This document shows, in pieces, positions 28,242-36,685 of a stretch of 64,000 nt of DNA. Position 1 is the stretch's first letter. Every line of letters starts with the position of its first letter. Location of the stretch: the NCBI RefSeq assembly GCF_004770475.1, contig NZ_RQHK01000017.1, positions 1,178,001 to 1,242,000 of the forward strand, written 5' to 3'. The notes under the pieces were generated by a model. That model was not told the origin of the DNA, ran no database searches, and saw only the letters and a program-made list of their open reading frames with translations. A program made the position numbers and the translations under genes. The stretch comes from Leptospira mtsangambouensis. Its GTDB lineage: Bacteria; Spirochaetota; Leptospiria; Leptospirales; Leptospiraceae.

Positions 28242-28251
28242 GTGACATAAT
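28242..28251 (+). promoter_or_regulatory. GTGACATAAT motif
   Basis: The same 10-mer as upstream of the DegT-like gene, here right after the GC-rich element and before a T run (TATTTTTTTC). It would serve as an extended -10 for the small lipoprotein gene at 28368, leaving a leader of over 100 nt. Confidence 0.4.
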
Positions 28252-28367
28252 ATTTTTTTCCCTTGGCCAGGAATTCTCTTACCAGTCCAAACGATCGGCA
28301 TAGGTGATATCCGCAAATGCGGAAACCCTCCATTGGCGCACGGGAGTTTTCACCCTATACTGAACTT

Positions 28368-28724
28368 ATGATGAACCGAATCAATTTTGAATCCATTGAA
28401 AACTTAAACCGACAAAGACTCGTTAGGTTTATTTGTTCCTTGTTTTTTGTAAGTGGTCTTGCGGTCTTGGGAGGCGGTTGTATTTCTCCTGACCTCGTCC
28501 ATGACTCGTACTATTCAAGACACCCCAGCCAAAATGGTCACAACTACTACCAATATCCTTATCCCTACCAAGGGTCTAGGGGAGGTTATGGTGTTCCGTA
28601 TCCTTATCATGGGGGAGGAAATCAGTTCCAAGTCCCGAGATCTCACGGCGGCGGTCATAATCCCTTCCATGTTCCTGCTGGAAGATACCATAATGTTGGC
28701 AGTCCCGGGAAATGGAGGTTATAG
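28368..28724 (+). CDS. small Gly/His/Tyr-rich lipoprotein
   Basis: About 118 residues from the ATG at 28368 (28371 equally good; the frame is open back to 28317). A long basic N-region, a hydrophobic segment and the lipobox LGGGC precede a low-complexity tail rich in Tyr, Pro, Gly and His (YYQYPYPYQG, PYPYHGGGN). No known domain. The His-rich tail could bind metal; this is only a guess. First of four genes for small exported proteins on the plus strand. Confidence 0.6.
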   Translation: MMNRINFESIENLNRQRLVRFICSLFFVSGLAVLGGGCISPDLVHDSYYSRHPSQNGHNYYQYPYPYQGSRGGYGVPYPYHGGGNQFQVPRSHGGGHNPFHVPAGRYHNVGSPGKWRL

Positions 28725-28761
28725 ATCTTGGGAAATTTAAACTTAAATACGATTTCTTCGG

Positions 28762-29247
28762 ATGGGAATGACAAATACCGTACGTTCTGTCCGAATAATT
28801 CGGGTTCCCACTTCCGATTGGTTTCTTCTATTCGTTTTTCTTTCGGTAGGTTGTGCGAGTCTACTCCCTCCCGAAAGAAGAGTGTATCCGAAGAACCCAG
28901 TCACTTTGCCCGAAGGAATGGACATCCACCAATGGATAGAAACAAAAAAGAATCAATACCTGGAAAGATTTTGGTCGGATCAAGTTGGAGAAAGTGAATA
29001 CAAATTCAATTATATCCGAAAAAACTTAACCTCCTTTGGTTCTTACGTTTCATGCAGTGCGATGATTCGCAATTCATCTCTAAAACAACTGGAGTTATAC
29101 AATCTAGTTTCAATGGTCAACTATGCAGACTATACAAAGTTTATGAGAAAAGGTGGAGACTTAGGTCCCATGAATGAAAAGGAAAGAACCGAAATCCTTC
29201 TTCCTTGCATCGAAGAATTTTTAGAACCTCCCCAACCCAAGGAATGA
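28762..29247 (+). CDS. lipoprotein, paralogue A of a duplicated pair
   Basis: 161 residues with a lipobox LSVGCAS followed by LLPPERRVYPKNP. Nearly the whole mature part matches the protein encoded at 29945-30514: KGMDIH/EGMDIH, GSYVSCSA/GSYISCSA, MVNYADYTK/MINYSDYTK, and the shared end GGDLGPM...ERTE.LLPCIEEFLEPP. Two conserved Cys (SCSA and PCIEE) might form a disulphide. Function unknown. Only 8 bp separate it from the next gene. Confidence 0.75.
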   Translation: MGMTNTVRSVRIIRVPTSDWFLLFVFLSVGCASLLPPERRVYPKNPVTLPEGMDIHQWIETKKNQYLERFWSDQVGESEYKFNYIRKNLTSFGSYVSCSAMIRNSSLKQLELYNLVSMVNYADYTKFMRKGGDLGPMNEKERTEILLPCIEEFLEPPQPKE

Positions 29248-29254
29248 TTGATTT

Positions 29255-29944
29255 GTGAAATATTTTTTTTCAATTTTTTTAATCTTATGTTTTCATTGTT
29301 CCTTTGCTAATTTAGATAGAAATCTAAAACCTTTTCTTAGGGAATCTTCAAAAACAAAAATCTCTGATTCTGTAACCATCTTAAATCAAAATCGAATGTA
29401 TCATAGTAAACAGCGTAAGGGTTGGGTAGAAATGGGTCCAATATTTGGTGAGCCAACCAACCAATACTTTCCCAAAAAACAAAAAGAAATTGGCCAGTCT
29501 CGTTATCATTGGAAGGAAATTTACATTCATAACATTGATGATGATAATTTTCAACTAACAGACGTAAAAACGGACTATGTTTTTTTTGTCACCGCAAGTC
29601 ATCCCCGCAGTGATTGGGAAGAAGGACGGTTTAGCCAAGTACTTCAATTGATAACTCATTGTATTATCCCTTGCAAACAAAAATTCATCCAGGAAGTTAA
29701 GGTAAAGTTATTTTATAAGAACAGCTTATTGTCGGAAAAAGTAAGCTCAGTTTCTGGAACTAGTTATTTAAGCCCTTGGTATATTCCATTTCCCTTTCTT
29801 TTTCAAATGCGGGATAATGGGAATTTAACAAATGAACCCAGTCTTGTTTCTGCTTTGTACTTACAAGGTTTCCAGGAAGCCATTGATGAGATTTATTTAA
29901 ATCTGCCGGACGAATTGGTAGAAGAGACGAAGGGTGTGCCTTAA
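29255..29944 (+). CDS. hypothetical exported protein between the paralogues
   Basis: 229 residues from a GTG with AAGGA upstream. Signal peptide with a possible lipobox FHCSFAN. The mature part has a Cys pair (HCIIPCKQ) and beta strands, with no known domain. It lies between the two members of the lipoprotein pair, with 7 bp before it and no gap after it (TAA then ATG), so the three genes are one unit. Confidence 0.7.
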   Translation: MKYFFSIFLILCFHCSFANLDRNLKPFLRESSKTKISDSVTILNQNRMYHSKQRKGWVEMGPIFGEPTNQYFPKKQKEIGQSRYHWKEIYIHNIDDDNFQLTDVKTDYVFFVTASHPRSDWEEGRFSQVLQLITHCIIPCKQKFIQEVKVKLFYKNSLLSEKVSSVSGTSYLSPWYIPFPFLFQMRDNGNLTNEPSLVSALYLQGFQEAIDEIYLNLPDELVEETKGVP

Positions 29945-30514
29945 ATGAAAGTAAACCATAAATACGAATTTGTAGGGGGAATAGTAGGAGAAATGGATTC
30001 TAAAATGGCTCAATTGAAAATAAGAAAACAAATGAGACAGAGATTGGGTCGATTTAGAATTGGTCCTCTTGGTCTTTTGATTTGTATCTCCACATTTTTT
30101 TTGGTCAGTTGTGCAAGTTTACTTCCACCTGAGAGACGAATGTATCCCAAGAACCCTATCTCCTTGCCAAAAGGAATGGACATCCATGATTGGATGGATA
30201 CAAAAAAGAAACAATTCCCTAATCATTTACAAAGCGATTCCCCTTATGCTGCTGTTTATAAAATAGTATTCTTCCGAAAAGAGAAAACCTTTCTCGGCTC
30301 TTATATTTCTTGTAGTGCTTATCTCAGACAAACCAAAGGGAATACGATTGAAATCGTAGAAATGGCATCTATGATCAACTATTCAGACTATACCAAATCA
30401 CTCAGTCGGTTCAATAAAGGTGGAGACTTAGGCCCCATGAGTGAAAAAGAAAGAACAGAAGTTCTTCTTCCCTGTATTGAAGAATTTTTAGAACCGCCAC
30501 CGACCAGGAACTAA
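29945..30514 (+). CDS. lipoprotein, paralogue B of a duplicated pair
   Basis: 189 residues from the ATG touching the previous stop; ATGs at 29993 and 30032 are alternatives that give a more normal signal peptide. Lipobox FLVSCAS followed by LLPPERRMYPKNP. It matches the protein at 28762-29247 over the mature part, with a 4-residue insert (SLSRF region). The duplication with a different gene between suggests a past duplication of a block or insertion between copies. Confidence 0.75.
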   Translation: MKVNHKYEFVGGIVGEMDSKMAQLKIRKQMRQRLGRFRIGPLGLLICISTFFLVSCASLLPPERRMYPKNPISLPKGMDIHDWMDTKKKQFPNHLQSDSPYAAVYKIVFFRKEKTFLGSYISCSAYLRQTKGNTIEIVEMASMINYSDYTKSLSRFNKGGDLGPMSEKERTEVLLPCIEEFLEPPPTRN

Positions 30515-30521
30515 AACAGAA

Positions 30522-32276
30522 TCAAACTTTGGATGTTTCTTCGGTAATCCCCGAATAACGTATGAGTCCGAGAGTCAAATCATCTTGAATGGCGGCAATT
30601 CCTCCAGAAAGTTGGATGACTGATTGGAAAACTTGGTCTTGGATTTCAAAGAGAGGAAGGCTTCGTATATCGCGAATTAAGTGAAGAAGTCTCTCCTCAC
30701 CAAACATCTGTAATGATTCGGGTTCTCTTGCTTCGGTGAGTCCGTCAGTGAGCATTACAATCAAATCCCCCGTTTCCAATTGGAATCTCTCTTCTTCCGC
30801 AAGGATTTCGAAAATGGGGGTAATGATCCTTCCCATTGGTTTTAAACTTACAAGAGCACCCGATTTACGAATGATAAAAAGTGGAAAATGTCCAGCCCTT
30901 GCAAATGTGAGAGAACCCGTATCTGTATGAAGGTGGAGTAGGCTTGCTGTGACAAAATGTTCCCGTAGGTTGGGAATGATTTGGTGGCGAATGGATTCTA
31001 AATTATCTTTTAGACCAACTGGGTCTTGTTTCCATTTTTCCAGTGATGTTTTGACAAGTGCACTTAATAAAGCAGCGGGAATTCCATGTCCAGAAACATC
31101 ACAGATAAAAACACCTAACTCTTGTCTTTCGGGTCTCCAAACGATATCATACAAATCCCCACCCACTTTCATCATAGGGATATTTTTAAAAAGAATATCA
31201 ACACCTTGTGGCAAAATTTCTTTTTGAGGAAAAAGGGACTCTTGGATGCGTTTGGCCATATCCAATTGTTTTTCAATTTCTGTCCTTTGTTCTTCAATCA
31301 CAGCGGTTCTTTCTAGAACCTTCTGTTCTAATTCTTCATTGGCCTTTTCTTTTAGTTCATTTAAAACCTGTAAGGACTTTAAGGAAGCCAGTTGTGCCCT
31401 TTCTCTTTCCCTTGTGGCTGTGACAAGGAAGTAAGCAATCCCGCTGATACAAAACAAAAACGCATCCAAAAAAATTAGAGAATCGTTGATGGAGAGCCCA
31501 CTCGCATCTCTTCTTGCAAAAACACCTTTGCCTTCGATGGTGAGTGTAACGGCTGTAAAGGCGAGGACGACTGTGGAGAGTGTTGCTCCAAATTGACGAA
31601 ACCGAATGCTTGTGACAATCACAAAGGGGATGGGCAAAAAGAGTAAGGGCCATTCATCGCTAAAAGCAATAGACCCAGAAATATAAACTAAAATGATCCA
31701 AAGTAAAAGTTCGATTTGTTTGCGAAGTTCTAATTTTAATTTTGCTTTGGGATGAAACCAAACATAAAGCAATGGTGCAACGATGAGAAAACCAAGCATT
31801 TCTCCCGAAAACCAAGTGAAGAATACATTGAAATACAGTTCACTCGATAAAAAATCCCAATACCATAAACTCGTAACACCCATAATGGTGCTCACAAAAG
31901 ATCCGGGAAATGTTCCGATGCTTAAGAAATATATTAAATCCTTTGTGGAGTAAATTGGATCACTTTTTTCTGTGACTCGTTTGATGATTCGATAATTGAT
32001 GTAACTACTGAGTGTGTTTCCGATTCCAATAAGGAATGCTGTTTGTAGATGCGGATTGTTAAAAAAATTGGCAACAGTGGCACCTAAATAAATTCCAGGC
32101 AATGCAACAGGGCCAAGAAGGAGAAGAGATGCAAGACCCACTCCTTCCGGGGGCCAAACAGGGGAAACTTGGCTATTTAAAAAGGCAATTTTAAATCCAA
32201 TCTGTGCTGAGATGAAGTACCCAATGAAGATGATGGGTGTCCAAATAAAAATTCTTGTATATAGGACAGTCTTCAT
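30522..32276 (-). CDS. MASE1 sensor with SpoIIE/PP2C phosphatase domain
   Basis: About 584 residues. Start at ATG 32276 forms an ATGA overlap with the upstream ABC-F stop; an ATG seven codons earlier is also open. Residues ~1-285 hold eight to ten membrane segments of MASE1 type (SPVWPPEGVGLA, PGIYLGATVANFF). A coiled coil (~300-345, ELEQKVLERTAVIEEQ) links to a SpoIIE/RsbU-type phosphatase: GGDLYDI, ICDVSGHGIPAALLSA, AGHFPLF, MLTDGLTEA and QDDLTLG, with the metal-binding Asp residues. Such proteins dephosphorylate anti-sigma-factor antagonists (partner switching) in response to a membrane signal. Confidence 0.9.
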   Translation of the reverse strand: MKTVLYTRIFIWTPIIFIGYFISAQIGFKIAFLNSQVSPVWPPEGVGLASLLLLGPVALPGIYLGATVANFFNNPHLQTAFLIGIGNTLSSYINYRIIKRVTEKSDPIYSTKDLIYFLSIGTFPGSFVSTIMGVTSLWYWDFLSSELYFNVFFTWFSGEMLGFLIVAPLLYVWFHPKAKLKLELRKQIELLLWIILVYISGSIAFSDEWPLLFLPIPFVIVTSIRFRQFGATLSTVVLAFTAVTLTIEGKGVFARRDASGLSINDSLIFLDAFLFCISGIAYFLVTATRERERAQLASLKSLQVLNELKEKANEELEQKVLERTAVIEEQRTEIEKQLDMAKRIQESLFPQKEILPQGVDILFKNIPMMKVGGDLYDIVWRPERQELGVFICDVSGHGIPAALLSALVKTSLEKWKQDPVGLKDNLESIRHQIIPNLREHFVTASLLHLHTDTGSLTFARAGHFPLFIIRKSGALVSLKPMGRIITPIFEILAEEERFQLETGDLIVMLTDGLTEAREPESLQMFGEERLLHLIRDIRSLPLFEIQDQVFQSVIQLSGGIAAIQDDLTLGLIRYSGITEETSKV

Positions 32277-34150
32277 TCGGATTGAAGCATTTCCCATTCC
32301 TCCATTTTGTAAAGAATTTCCGTTTCTATCTTTTGGATTTCTTCAGATATTTTTTGAAGTTCTGTATGATCATTTGCGAATGTACTCAATTTCTTTTCTA
32401 ATTCTTGTTTTGATGACTCAAGTTTGGCAATCTCTGATTCTAATTTAGAAAGTTTCTTTTGGTCTTGTTTGGATTTTGAGGGTTTCTCCGATCCAAGGGG
32501 AGTTGGCAAAACTTCTTTTGGTTTTGGGGAACTGGGTTCAGTTTCTAATTCTAAAGAATCATTTTCTAAAAAGGAAGAAAATGTTCCGATGAAATGATCC
32601 AACTTACCTTCTTTTCGAAAGACAAGTAGACTCTCTGCTGTGCGGTCTAGGAAATACCGATCATGGGAAACAATCACAACAGTTCCTGGAAATTCATCTA
32701 AAAAGGATTCTAAAACAGAAAGTGTTTGGATGTCCAAATCGTTAGTTGGTTCATCTAAGATGAGAAAGTTTGGACCCGTCATCAGGATCTGAACGAGAAA
32801 AAGCCTTCTTCTTTCGCCTCCCGAAAGTTTGGCGATGGGAGTGTATTGTAATTTCCCATCAAAAAGAAATCTTTCTAACATCTTTGCTGCTGAAATTTTT
32901 TCACCAGATTCGGTTTCGATCATTTCTCCAGCTACATCTTTGATATAATCGAGCACATTTCGTTCCAGTGGAAGTTCGGAACTAGTTTGGTCAAAGTATC
33001 CCACCTTGGTATTGATCCCTGGTTTGATATAACCACTATCGGGTGTAATGCGGCCAGACATTAGGTTGAGAAGAGTAGATTTTCCAATTCCGTTTGGCCC
33101 AATGATTCCGAGTCGTTCTTTCGCTTTAAAAGTATAAGTGAAATCGTTGATGAGTAATTTGTCTGCGATTCCTTTTTTTAGATTATGAATTTCTAAAATG
33201 GTTTTTCCTTGGCGTTTGGCGGCCACACTCAGTTCTAAGTCTTTTTGTATTTCTCGTTTTTCTCTGTTCTGGAGATCACTGGCACGATCAATCCTTGCTT
33301 TTTGTTTGGTGGAACGTGCTTTGGGTTGGCGTTTCAACCACTTCACTTCTTGTTTGAGAAATTGTTTGATTTTATCTTCTTGTTTTTGAAGGGTTTCTTC
33401 TCTTTCTACTTTGCGTTCTAAATATATTGAATAGTTACCTTCATATAAAAAATGACTACCGCGATCCAGTTCCAAAATTTTGGTAACAATCCGATCCAAA
33501 AAATACCGGTCGTGAGTGATAAGTATAATTGCCTTGTCGAGTCCCGCCAGATATTCTTCTAACCATAAAATAGATTTTACATCTAAGTGGTTTGTTGGTT
33601 CATCTAAGATCAGTAAATTACTTTCATCAATGAGGGATTTGGCAAGTTCTACTTTCTTTAACATCCCTCCAGACAACTCAGACATTTTTCTTTCTAATTT
33701 TTCGACACCTAACTCTTTTAATATGGACTTAATCTGTTGTTCGTAATCCCAAGCAGAAAGCCTGTCCATTTCTTGTGAGGCATTGGTAAACTCATCATCT
33801 AATCCTTCCTCACCTTCGCTCATTCGTTCACAGATGTCTTCATATTTGCGGATGGTTTTGACTAATTTGTTATCACCTTTATAAATATGATCGAGGATGG
33901 TTTCCTTTGGATCAAAGATGGGATTTTGATCGAGGATAGAAATTTTAAGGTTATTGTTTTTGATGATTTGTCCGGAATCGGTTTCTTCTTTTCCAAGAAG
34001 AGCACGAAGGAGAGTGGACTTACCCGATCCATTAATCCCCACAATGGCGAGTTTTTCTCCTTCACTAATTGAGAAGTCGAGATTTGAAAAAAGTTTTTTT
34101 TCGCCAATGGTTTTGGAAAGTTTGGATACGGAGACTAGCACAATGTCCAT
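32273..34150 (-). CDS. ABC-F family ATPase (Uup/EttA-like)
   Basis: 625 residues with two ABC domains and no membrane segments. Walker A motifs GINGSGKST and GPNGIGKST, signatures LSGGMLKK and LSGGERRR, Walker B LLILDEPTNHLD and FLILDEPTNDLD. The linker between them is charged and helical, and a C-terminal coiled coil (~545-620, KLESEIAKLESSKQ) is like Uup. ABC-F proteins act on the ribosome or on branched DNA. The stop overlaps the phosphatase gene; the pairing is unusual but may be just co-transcription. Confidence 0.92.
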   Translation of the reverse strand: MDIVLVSVSKLSKTIGEKKLFSNLDFSISEGEKLAIVGINGSGKSTLLRALLGKEETDSGQIIKNNNLKISILDQNPIFDPKETILDHIYKGDNKLVKTIRKYEDICERMSEGEEGLDDEFTNASQEMDRLSAWDYEQQIKSILKELGVEKLERKMSELSGGMLKKVELAKSLIDESNLLILDEPTNHLDVKSILWLEEYLAGLDKAIILITHDRYFLDRIVTKILELDRGSHFLYEGNYSIYLERKVEREETLQKQEDKIKQFLKQEVKWLKRQPKARSTKQKARIDRASDLQNREKREIQKDLELSVAAKRQGKTILEIHNLKKGIADKLLINDFTYTFKAKERLGIIGPNGIGKSTLLNLMSGRITPDSGYIKPGINTKVGYFDQTSSELPLERNVLDYIKDVAGEMIETESGEKISAAKMLERFLFDGKLQYTPIAKLSGGERRRLFLVQILMTGPNFLILDEPTNDLDIQTLSVLESFLDEFPGTVVIVSHDRYFLDRTAESLLVFRKEGKLDHFIGTFSSFLENDSLELETEPSSPKPKEVLPTPLGSEKPSKSKQDQKKLSKLESEIAKLESSKQELEKKLSTFANDHTELQKISEEIQKIETEILYKMEEWEMLQSE

Positions 34151-34293
34151 GAGATGGAAATAGGCTCATTCGGACAATCGTATTCAATATTTTGTTATGA
34201 ATGTACATCTGATTTATCGACTTTGTCTTGGATTTTAAGTCCTTCGGATTTTTCGCATTCTCCCTATTTCCTACCTTGGACTTACTAGCATAT

Positions 34294-35160
34294 ATGTTAT
34301 CGAATGGACAAGATGAGTTTTATAGTTCGATCCTCGGTCGGCAATCCATCCCTGAAACTGTGGTTGGTGGCAAACAAGTGGCCAGTCGGTTTTTAGAAGA
34401 ATTGTTTTCGATTCTTTTTTCTGGATACCATTCCGAACGTAACTTTACTTCTAAAGATCAAATCATCGACCAGTTGGAACTTTTTCGTATCCGTTGGAAA
34501 AACTTATTAGAACCTTACTCTGCTTATGCGGATAGGGAGTTTGGAAGGATCATTCCTTTGGATGATATTTTACACAACTTCATTGCCAAACTGCCTGGTT
34601 TGTACCAGTGGATGTGGGAAGATGCGGAAGCTGCTTTTTTAGGTGATCCGGCTGCCGAAAGTATCCACGAAGTGGTTCTCGCCTATTCAGGGTTTTATGC
34701 CGGTGCCGTGCACAGAGTGGCCAATTATTTTTTTAAGTCTGATTTGCCTATTTTTCCAAAACTTTTATCTCGTGTCGCACATGAAGCAACTGGGATTGAT
34801 ATCCATCCTGGTGCCGAAATTGGTAGGGCATTTTTTATGGATCATGGAACAGGAATCGTGATCGGAGAAACCACGCGTATTGCAGACAATGTAAAAATTT
34901 ACCAAGGTGTGACTCTTGGAGCACTTTCGGTAAACAAGTCTTTGGCGAAACAAAAACGCCATCCTAGCATAGAAGAAGGTGTTGTGATTTATGCAGGAGG
35001 CACTATCCTCGGTGGGGAAACTGTTATCGGCAAACAGTCGATCATCGGAGGGAATGCTTGGATCACTCAAAGTATCCCTCCTTATTCCGTTGTGTATCAA
35101 AAATCAGAAGTGAGAGTCCGAAGTGCAAATGAAATCCAAGGTTTGGATTTCACCATTTGA
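34294..35160 (+). CDS. cysE: serine O-acetyltransferase (EpsC/SrpH type)
   Basis: About 288 residues from ATG 34294; the frame is open back to a TTG at 34228. N-terminal helical domain, then a left-handed beta-helix with hexapeptide repeats: IDIHPGAEIG, FFMDHGTGIVIGET, IYQGVTLGAL, HPSIEEGVVIYAGGTILGG. The catalytic His/Asp pair is in MDHGTG. It makes O-acetylserine, the acceptor of sulfide in cysteine synthesis. It converges on the encapsulin cargo gene with only 1 bp between, the known partner set of family 2A encapsulin loci. EpsC-type proteins lack the inhibitory tail of E. coli CysE. Confidence 0.92.
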   Translation: MLSNGQDEFYSSILGRQSIPETVVGGKQVASRFLEELFSILFSGYHSERNFTSKDQIIDQLELFRIRWKNLLEPYSAYADREFGRIIPLDDILHNFIAKLPGLYQWMWEDAEAAFLGDPAAESIHEVVLAYSGFYAGAVHRVANYFFKSDLPIFPKLLSRVAHEATGIDIHPGAEIGRAFFMDHGTGIVIGETTRIADNVKIYQGVTLGALSVNKSLAKQKRHPSIEEGVVIYAGGTILGGETVIGKQSIIGGNAWITQSIPPYSVVYQKSEVRVRSANEIQGLDFTI

Positions 35161-35161
35161 A

Positions 35162-36685
35162 CTAAAGACCAATCCTGTTCCGACTTCCTAACCCATACAA
35201 CACTCGGATGAGTGCATCAATGTCCTCACAAGAATTGTAAAAGGCAAGTGATGGCCTAACTGTAGATTCCAATCCAAACCTTCTTAAGATCGGTTGGGCA
35301 CAGTGGTGGCCTGCACGTACGGCAATTCCTTCTTCTGCGAGTTTTTTTCCAATCTCTTCTGTTTTGAATCCATCTACAACAAAGGACAACACTCCCGCTT
35401 TCTCCTTAGCAGTCCCGATCAAATGGAGGCCTGGAACCTTTAACAATTCTTTGGTGCCGTATTCCAATAGATCATGTTCAAAGGTTGAAATTTGTTTCAT
35501 CCCAAATCGGTTCAGGTATTCAATCGCTGCTCCAAGGCCAACCGCATCCGCAATGTTACCTGTTCCAGCTTCAAATCGAAACGGTGCCTCTTGGAAGGTT
35601 GTATGATCAAAGTTGACATCTTTAATCATATTCCCTCCACCTTGCCAAGGAGGCAAACTGTCGAGGATTGCTTTTTTTCCGTAAACCACACCGATCCCAG
35701 TGGGTGCAAAAAGTTTGTGCCCACTAAACACAAAGAAGTCACAATCAATTTCTTGTACATTCACTGGCATATGAGAAACAGATTGAGCTCCATCCACAAT
35801 CACAAGGGCTCCCACTCGATGAGCCGACCTTGTCATCTCTTCTACCGGCACAACGGTTCCTAGTGCATTCGAAACTTGCGTGATGGAAACAATCTTTGTT
35901 TTGGAGTTTAACAGACGTTCGTATTCACTTAGGATGATTTGCCCGGAGTCATCCACAGGCGCCACTTTTAACTTAGCACCTTTTTTAGCACAGACCATTT
36001 GCCAAGGAACAATGTTGGCGTGGTGTTCTAAGTGAGTGATTAAAATTTCATCACCAGCTTGGATCTGTTTGTCGGAGAGTACATTCGAAAGGAGATTGAT
36101 TCCTTCCGTGGTTCCTCTCACAAAAACAATTTCTTCAACACTCCCAGCTCCAATAAATCCTTGGACAAGAGACCTTGCTTTTTCATAGGCATCTGTAGAT
36201 CTTGCTGCCAGAGTATGAGCTGCACGATGGATATTCGAATTTTCATGGAGATAAAACTGAGATAACCTTTCGATCACCGAAGTTGGTTTTTGTGTGGTGG
36301 CTGCATTATCAAGCCATACCAAAGGTTTCCCATTCACAGTTCCTGTAAGGATCGGAAAATCTCTCCTTGCGGATGCGAGATTCCCACCACCTGACTGAGG
36401 TAAACCGATACTTGGAAAAGACAAAAAATCAGAATAGGAAAAACCTGTGTCTGTTAATTTTAAGTCTTCTAAGTAAGGTAAGGACTCATTTGGTAAATTT
36501 TGCGATAGCGAGTCATTTGATGGAAACCCCGCTGTGGGAACGTTACTACCACCAAACGATTGCAAAACTCCAAACATTTCCTTCGCCATTTTTTCTAGTG
36601 TTTTTTCATCGGGGAACTGAGAGGATGGTACATTCCCTATTGAGTCCGGCTTTAGTTTTAAAAAACTCGGATCATTGGTATTCAT
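35162..36685 (-). CDS. cysteine desulfurase, family 2A encapsulin cargo
   Basis: About 507 residues. Start at ATG 36685, with GGGA 7 nt upstream, overlapping the shell gene by 14 bp. The C-terminal ~400 residues are a SufS-type (group II) desulfurase: WLDNAATTQKP, TEGINLL, LEHHANIVPW, PLP lysine in FSGHKLFAPTG and the catalytic Cys in RAGHHCAQP. The first ~104 residues are a Pro/Ser/Gly-rich disordered extension with FPDEKTLEKMAKEMFG, the type of targeting sequence that directs this enzyme into family 2A shells. It frees sulfur from cysteine as persulfide inside the compartment. Confidence 0.95.
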   Translation of the reverse strand: MNTNDPSFLKLKPDSIGNVPSSQFPDEKTLEKMAKEMFGVLQSFGGSNVPTAGFPSNDSLSQNLPNESLPYLEDLKLTDTGFSYSDFLSFPSIGLPQSGGGNLASARRDFPILTGTVNGKPLVWLDNAATTQKPTSVIERLSQFYLHENSNIHRAAHTLAARSTDAYEKARSLVQGFIGAGSVEEIVFVRGTTEGINLLSNVLSDKQIQAGDEILITHLEHHANIVPWQMVCAKKGAKLKVAPVDDSGQIILSEYERLLNSKTKIVSITQVSNALGTVVPVEEMTRSAHRVGALVIVDGAQSVSHMPVNVQEIDCDFFVFSGHKLFAPTGIGVVYGKKAILDSLPPWQGGGNMIKDVNFDHTTFQEAPFRFEAGTGNIADAVGLGAAIEYLNRFGMKQISTFEHDLLEYGTKELLKVPGLHLIGTAKEKAGVLSFVVDGFKTEEIGKKLAEEGIAVRAGHHCAQPILRRFGLESTVRPSLAFYNSCEDIDALIRVLYGLGSRNRIGL

